NCBI GenBank assembly: GCA_964601895.1
Contig: CAZROT010000008.1
Span: 14,093-78,092, forward strand
From: CAZROT01 sp964601895
GTDB lineage: Bacteria; Pseudomonadota; Gammaproteobacteria; Enterobacterales; Enterobacteriaceae
Direction: 5' to 3'
DNA: 64,000 nucleotides
Shown: positions 59,883 to 64,000 of the stretch, piece after piece
Layout of the letters: each line of letters opens with the position of its first letter
How positions within the stretch are numbered: the stretch's first letter is position 1
Translations under genes and position numbers: made by a program
Notes under the pieces: model-generated
What the model saw: only the letters and a program-made list of their open reading frames with translations
What the model was told of the DNA's origin: nothing
Database searches by the model: none

Positions 59883-62800
59883 CTAGTGATTTTTTGCGGC
59901 CACCATCACGCCGGCCACCTGAGTGGCATGTTCGGAAAATTGTGTCGCCAGACTGCCCGCTTTTTTCTGTGCCGCCAGCCAGCGCTTATCAACATTGGGG
60001 GCCAGATCTTCATGCGTATAGTCAAATACTTCCGCACCCGTGGTAAACTCACCACCCGGCTCGAACTGGCCGATACGCACTCCACGGCCACTGTAACCAT
60101 CCTGCCAGGCGGCAAACACACGCGCATCAGACAGGTAGTGCTGCTGAGCCAATAAAGCATCATCCGGTATTTCTGGCGTTAACAGAGCAACCCAGGCGTA
60201 CATCGGGGCAGTGGCGCCACTGATTAATTCCTGCACCCCGATGGCAGGATTACCGCTGGCATCCACCACCGTGTATTTAAAACGCATGATTCCGTGGTAA
60301 CGGGCATCCGGTACAAACAGTACATCGCCCGCTTCACTCAGGCTGACGCTGCCACCGCTGGCTTCACTGACGCTGGCAATGCGTAACTCTCCCTCGCTGT
60401 TGAGACGGTGATCATTGGCCAGCAACTGGGCCGCGGCAATCTGTTGCGGGCCATGGCGCTGCAGCGCCTCGCCAGCGTGATTTACGCGCAGGGCATCCGT
60501 CACTGGCATGGCACGCTTACCCTGCAGGGACACCGCAGCAATATCATCAAAGGTCAGCCGCTGGATGTTTTTTATCACCAGCTCCCCATTACGCCCGGCC
60601 ATAGTATCGCTGATGCGCCAGCTGCCCGGCTGCCCGTCAGGCAGTTTTTCTATGCGATATTGTGCATAACTGCCCTGCAGCTCAAGCACATTGACTCCTT
60701 CACCGCCATCAATAGTGGCCGTACCTGTGCCGGCGATGATGACATCATTACCCTTATTCCCCAGCACCTGGTCATGCCCGCCCCCGAGATAAATAACGCT
60801 GCCCTGCTCTGCGGCATAAATCACATCATCTTTGGGTCCTGCATGAATAACGGCCATGCCGCTGCCGCCGATAATGATGTTGCTACCCCTGCCACCCACC
60901 ATAACATCGTCGCCCGCACCACCGACGAGCAGGTTATTGCCCTCGCCACCACGCATGTACACGCCGGTATGCCCGCCGCTGATAATGGTTGCATCACCCC
61001 GGCCCGCCTCGGCAATATGGATGCGCGCATCGGCCATATTTAAGGTGATGGCGCCCTCACCGGTAAAAATGGCCATATTGGTGCCACCACCGCCATCGAT
61101 ATCCTCCTGCCGGTCGCTGGCGCTGATGACCAGCACATCATCACCGTCCCCACCTACATAACGGTTGCGTCCCCCGTTACCCACCAGCCAGCTTCCTTCA
61201 GCACGGGCAATCAGGGTATCGTCGCCACTGCTGCCAAAGAGATGACTGACATCCAGCTCGCTGGCATCCAGGGTTTCCCCGGTCTCACTGTGGCTTACCC
61301 AGGTGGTGGCAGTATTGATAACCGTGGGGTCCAGCACATCGGTCAGCGAAGCACGCAACAGGGTGCCGTTATCCTGCACGCTCAGGGTGTGGCGTACTGC
61401 ATCGGCGGTAAAATCCACACTCCAGGCCTCCTGCGCCTGCCCGTTACGTATAAAGGTACCCTGACGCAGCAGGCGATTACCGCCGCGCTGTTCATCCAAA
61501 GCGGCTTCGCGCGTGGTTAACTGCAGCTGGCTGATGCCCAGTTCATCGAGGCTGTGCAGTTCGCTGTGTTCACCGGAATCCAGGCGGCCATTATTATCGC
61601 CATCCACCCAGCTGTTACCGTCATGGTTGGCATCCACCCAGACTGTTAATGCTTTCCAGATGGCATCCTGATTATCGATGACGCCATCCTGATTATCATC
61701 ATGGTGCGCCAGTGCTGCCCAGCCATCCTGCCAGCGCTTATCGGAGGATTTCTGTCCTGGGCTGTAAGGGGAAAAAGTTTCACTGATGTCATTGATGATG
61801 CCGTCATGGTTGTTATCCCACACCAGCAGGCCATCCTTACTATCCACCCAGCCACTGCGCCTCTGCTGCCCGCTGTTATCAAGGTCAAACAGCACACCAT
61901 GCCGCCAGTCAGTGAGCTGCACACCATCGCCATTCATATCCAGCACCAGCGGGTCAACGGCAACCTGCTGCCGGTCGCCCGCGGCCAGACTGCTGACACC
62001 AACGCCCTTCAGCAGCGCGTGAATGGGGGTATCGGCGGCCAGCCATTGGGCCAGACTGGGATTAGGATCGCGCTGGCGCGCCCCCGGGCGCACGCCGGCG
62101 GTAACAAAACTGGCACGCTGGCTGTCCTGCAGGACACGGCTGTCAAGCTCGCCATGATTAAAGCGCACGGAGGAGGTGGCGGTTTTATGGGCATAGCCCT
62201 GCTGTACATCCTGCGTATTCTGATCTTCGTGGCGAATCTGCTGTTTAACCTGCGGCTCTGGGGTAATCTGAATCAGCGGTGAGCGCTGGTTGTCAGGCTT
62301 CGGGCTTTGCGTCGGGCGGTTAATCAGCTGACCGGTACGGATAAAATTTTTATCCTGAATCTGCGGATTGACCGCCAGCAGGGTCTCCAGCGGCCAGCCG
62401 TTGCGCCGCGCAATACTCCACAAGGTATCGCCCTGCTGTACGCGGTAATTTGGCACCGATGCGGCCACATCCACATCCGGGGTTTTGCTGGCATTAAAAA
62501 TCCATTTCATCTGACGATCCAACGGGTCCAGCAGCAGCCGCGAGGCCAGCACGCCATCGGCCGCCGGCAGGTCACTGGCTTGGGCTGGTTCAACAGGCGG
62601 CGCTCCCTCAGTGCGTCTGATGTGCAGGTTAAACAGATTGCCCATCTGATGGCTGCTCCACTGCCCGGCAGGAGTATGGCGCAGCGTGTCATTCCAGAAT
62701 GCACTTGTTTCATTAGACGCTACATAGCCTGCAATGCCAGCGCCAATGATACCCACAGGAATGGCCCAGGCAACTCCAGATCGTGCTGCCAAAGCTGCAC

Positions 62801-63128
62801 CACCACCAACCGCACTGGCGGCCAGTGTGCCCATGGCGGTGGAAAAAATTTCCCGCGCCACTCTTTCCGGGTCACCGCTTTTTACCGCAATGGTAATCTT
62901 GAGGGCATCATAGCCATGCTGGGCAGTAACTTTACCTGCCGTCACCAACACATAAGGCAGCCCCATCGCAGCCCGACCGGCAATGGCACTGACCGCATCC
63001 TGGCTGGCCGCTTCCTTAAAGGCCTCCACAATGCTTTTCTGCGCCGCTTCGGTCACCGTTTCAATGCCTTTAGTGGCCGTGCTAAGCATTACTTCAAAGG
63101 TCATTTCTTTGCTGTCAATTTCTTCCAT
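59883..63128 (-). CDS. N-terminal part of the giant gene: LysM, Ca loops, RTX repeats, subtilase start
   Basis: A 1,081-residue product ending at the amber codon. ATG 63128 is chosen because GAGGAG lies seven bases upstream; an in-frame ATG at 63149 overlaps the previous gene. LysM: PNYRVQQGDTLWSIARRNGW. Ca loops: LDMNGDGVQLTDW, DNNHDGIINDISE, DDNQDGVIDNQDAIW, DGDNNGRLDSGE. RTX: LFGSSGDDTLIA, LVGGAGDDVMVGG, GNKGNDVIIAGTGTATIDGG. The subtilase start shows GYSGRGVRIGQFEPGGEF, where Glu stands in the usual catalytic-Asp position, and the His motif SEHATQVAGVMVAA, where HAT replaces HGT. No Sec signal is seen, which suits type I export via the C-terminus. The gene starts four bases after the membrane-protein gene, so the two are cotranscribed. 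Confidence 0.8.
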   Translation of the reverse strand: MEEIDSKEMTFEVMLSTATKGIETVTEAAQKSIVEAFKEAASQDAVSAIAGRAAMGLPYVLVTAGKVTAQHGYDALKITIAVKSGDPERVAREIFSTAMGTLAASAVGGGAALAARSGVAWAIPVGIIGAGIAGYVASNETSAFWNDTLRHTPAGQWSSHQMGNLFNLHIRRTEGAPPVEPAQASDLPAADGVLASRLLLDPLDRQMKWIFNASKTPDVDVAASVPNYRVQQGDTLWSIARRNGWPLETLLAVNPQIQDKNFIRTGQLINRPTQSPKPDNQRSPLIQITPEPQVKQQIRHEDQNTQDVQQGYAHKTATSSVRFNHGELDSRVLQDSQRASFVTAGVRPGARQRDPNPSLAQWLAADTPIHALLKGVGVSSLAAGDRQQVAVDPLVLDMNGDGVQLTDWRHGVLFDLDNSGQQRRSGWVDSKDGLLVWDNNHDGIINDISETFSPYSPGQKSSDKRWQDGWAALAHHDDNQDGVIDNQDAIWKALTVWVDANHDGNSWVDGDNNGRLDSGEHSELHSLDELGISQLQLTTREAALDEQRGGNRLLRQGTFIRNGQAQEAWSVDFTADAVRHTLSVQDNGTLLRASLTDVLDPTVINTATTWVSHSETGETLDASELDVSHLFGSSGDDTLIARAEGSWLVGNGGRNRYVGGDGDDVLVISASDRQEDIDGGGGTNMAIFTGEGAITLNMADARIHIAEAGRGDATIISGGHTGVYMRGGEGNNLLVGGAGDDVMVGGRGSNIIIGGSGMAVIHAGPKDDVIYAAEQGSVIYLGGGHDQVLGNKGNDVIIAGTGTATIDGGEGVNVLELQGSYAQYRIEKLPDGQPGSWRISDTMAGRNGELVIKNIQRLTFDDIAAVSLQGKRAMPVTDALRVNHAGEALQRHGPQQIAAAQLLANDHRLNSEGELRIASVSEASGGSVSLSEAGDVLFVPDARYHGIMRFKYTVVDASGNPAIGVQELISGATAPMYAWVALLTPEIPDDALLAQQHYLSDARVFAAWQDGYSGRGVRIGQFEPGGEFTTGAEVFDYTHEDLAPNVDKRWLAAQKKAGSLATQFSEHATQVAGVMVAAKNH

Positions 63129-63132
63129 GATA

Positions 63133-63744
63133 TTACTCCTCTGTGCCAATTACGTTGGGTGGTGAATTAAGGCGCCGGGAAAATGCCAGATAAATTTGTG
63201 CTATAGCGATATTGATAAATAGCGACATCAGTGACAGCCCTAAAAACAGGAAAGTAGCGAATACGGTGGGGGAATACATCCCGATGGTACGCCAGCTAAT
63301 ACTGTTACTGGATCTGCCGGTAAAAAAACCTAAGTAAGGGAAAAAAGTGAAAAGAATCAGTATGAATAAACCAATAAAAAACAGCTTAACACGAGAATAA
63401 TTGTGCTTCCTGATTCCTGTTACCATATTATTAAGTAATCTTTCGCGCGCGCGCTTATTGAAATACTCTATTTTTGCTGAATATAGCACCAGCAAAGGCA
63501 TACCCAGTACGCAGTACAAGATAACCAGCTGAATGGGGAAAGGATCATGGTCTTTGAGCAGGCCGACCCGTGTTGCTGTGTGAATAGCCTTAATCACGGG
63601 CGCCCACCAGGCCATAAAGTCCGGACCCCAGACAGGCGTGGGTAAGGCACGGGCAGCAAAAAACAGCACGTAGCCGATGACAATGTAGCTGAAGCACACC
63701 AGCAGCACCGGGCGTGCCGGGTTATCACGGGAAAGTAGTTTCAT
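63133..63744 (-). CDS. Four-helix membrane protein, first gene of the giant-exoprotein operon
   Basis: A 203-residue inner-membrane protein that I do not recognise. Predicted membrane spans: VLLVCFSYIVIGYVLFFAA (near 15), LVILYCVLGMPLLVLYSA (near 75), VKLFFIGLFILILFTFFPYL (near 120) and a last one around VFATFLFLGLSLMSLFINIA (near 165). A WGPDFMAWWAPVIKAIHTAT periplasmic loop follows the first span. The second cytoplasmic loop is basic (KIEYFNKRARERLLNNM). The stop codon lies four bases before the giant gene's ATG, and its last codons (GTEE) encode the ribosome-binding site of that gene, so expression is coupled. It might be an immunity or export helper; that is inference from position only. 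The 256 bp upstream (63745-64000) hold the operon promoter but no gene I can see. Confidence 0.75.
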   Translation of the reverse strand: MKLLSRDNPARPVLLVCFSYIVIGYVLFFAARALPTPVWGPDFMAWWAPVIKAIHTATRVGLLKDHDPFPIQLVILYCVLGMPLLVLYSAKIEYFNKRARERLLNNMVTGIRKHNYSRVKLFFIGLFILILFTFFPYLGFFTGRSSNSISWRTIGMYSPTVFATFLFLGLSLMSLFINIAIAQIYLAFSRRLNSPPNVIGTEE

Positions 63745-64000
63745 ATTTGGTGACAGATTAATAGACAGTAATTATAAATAAGGATAATGCTATCAGCATG
63801 GCAGGTGCTTTTTAAGCAACGATTAACGATTTTCTGTGCTCGATCCGGTTTTTTCCACCTGCCTGCAATCGCACAACAACGCAGCAATTTTATCAACAAT
63901 CATAAATATAATCAGGACTAATAATAAAACTAAATTACTTTATTACCTGAATTCATTACGAACTGTTGACATTTATGATTTGGAATATAAATTTCATGGA

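Larger units (their letters stand above)
57436..63128 (-). pseudogene. Giant LysM / Ca-loop / RTX / subtilase / P-domain exoprotein gene, interrupted twice
   Basis: Minus-strand coding sequence for about 1,900 residues in one design. In order: a helical, glycine-rich N-terminus; LysM (about 227-271); dockerin/EF-hand-like loops (about 400-520); RTX repeats (about 630-820); a cadherin-like domain (about 880-970); an S8 subtilase; a kexin-type P domain; and a second RTX block with tail. An in-frame amber TAG at 59883-59885 falls just after the catalytic His motif. A one-base loss in a run of five G (58399-58403, C on the plus strand) shifts the frame in the second RTX block. Restoring these two sites gives one unbroken product. 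Such proteins are secreted, Ca-dependent proteases or adhesins. The gene may be dead, or expressed by read-through and slippage. Confidence 0.8.

Noticed and set aside
60408..63170. Long plus-strand frames opposite the giant RTX gene (up to 287 aa)
   Set aside because: High-GC antisense shadows of Gly/Asp-rich repeats; no starts with ribosome-binding sites and no motifs.
1..64000. CRISPR arrays, prophage or intact insertion sequences
   Set aside because: No regularly spaced short repeats, no transposase or phage structural genes, and no terminal inverted repeats with target duplications were seen.

Overview
The window reads as a chromosomal segment of a gammaproteobacterium of the order Enterobacterales. 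Almost every housekeeping protein matches its enterobacterial counterpart at full length, often with the same residue count as in E. coli (WaaA 425, MutM 269, TsaD 337, UppP 273, YigL 266, Dut 151). Local gene order is also enterobacterial: rsmI/lpoA-yraN-diaA-dolP, waaA-waaE-coaD/mutM-rpmG-rpmB-radC/coaBC-dut/pyrE-rph/yicC, ileX-rpoD-dnaG-rpsU/tsaD/plsY/folB-uppP/cca, and yigL-pldB-recQ-pldA. Several expected neighbours are missing (slmA, mug, glnE, rhtB, rhtC). Intergenic DNA is long and AT-rich, and there are pseudogenes and eukaryote-directed effector-like genes. Together these suggest a host-associated, partly reduced genome such as an arthropod symbiont. That lifestyle is inference; the species cannot be named from the window.

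Layout. 1-1453: 3' end of an RTX-like protein. 2019-3755: two small proteins and a YbdK-type carboxylate-amine ligase. 4103-10438: fadH, yqjA (DedA), a large unknown protein with hydrophobic segments, and a Tat-exported DJ-1/PfpI protein. 10550-15454: rnpB RNA, rsmI, lpoA, yraN, diaA, dolP. 15518-20933: arcB, waaA, waaE, coaD. 20941-28570: mutM (TTG start), ribosomal proteins L33 and L28, radC, coaBC, dut, pyrE, rph, yicC. 29003-33494: mltF, a candidate effector with a plant-IQM-like C-terminal domain, and an exported metallo-beta-lactamase-fold protein. 33650-38085: tRNA-Ile(CAU), rpoD, dnaG, rpsU. 38441-46932: tsaD, plsY, folB, uppP, cca, ribB, ubiK, hldE, yigL. 46980-52946: pldB, recQ, a broken IpaH/SspH-type NEL ubiquitin-ligase gene, and pldA. 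53529-63744: an accessory toxin-like island, all on the minus strand.

The island is the most unusual part. A 4-TM membrane-protein gene is followed 4 nt later by a roughly 1,900-residue LysM/Ca-loop/RTX/subtilase/P-domain protein, now split by one amber codon and a one-base slip in a G tract. Downstream lies a six-gene chain in which three related lipoproteins alternate with two 65-residue fragments and one full copy of a DUF6973-like toxin candidate. Every junction in the chain is a 4-nt stop/start overlap (ATGA or GTGA). The arrangement looks like a toxin/immunity locus whose immunity-like lipoprotein gene was tandemly amplified while the accompanying toxin was truncated at the same point each time. 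The full toxin candidate and the giant subtilase share a central linker and an almost identical C-terminal tail, so they probably use the same export or processing route.

The core genes cover envelope biogenesis (lpoA, dolP, waaA, waaE, hldE, uppP, plsY, pldA, mltF), information processing (rpoD, dnaG, rpsU, rpmB, rpmG, tsaD, cca, rnpB, rsmI) and cofactor or nucleotide synthesis (coaBC, coaD, ribB, folB, pyrE, dut, ubiK).
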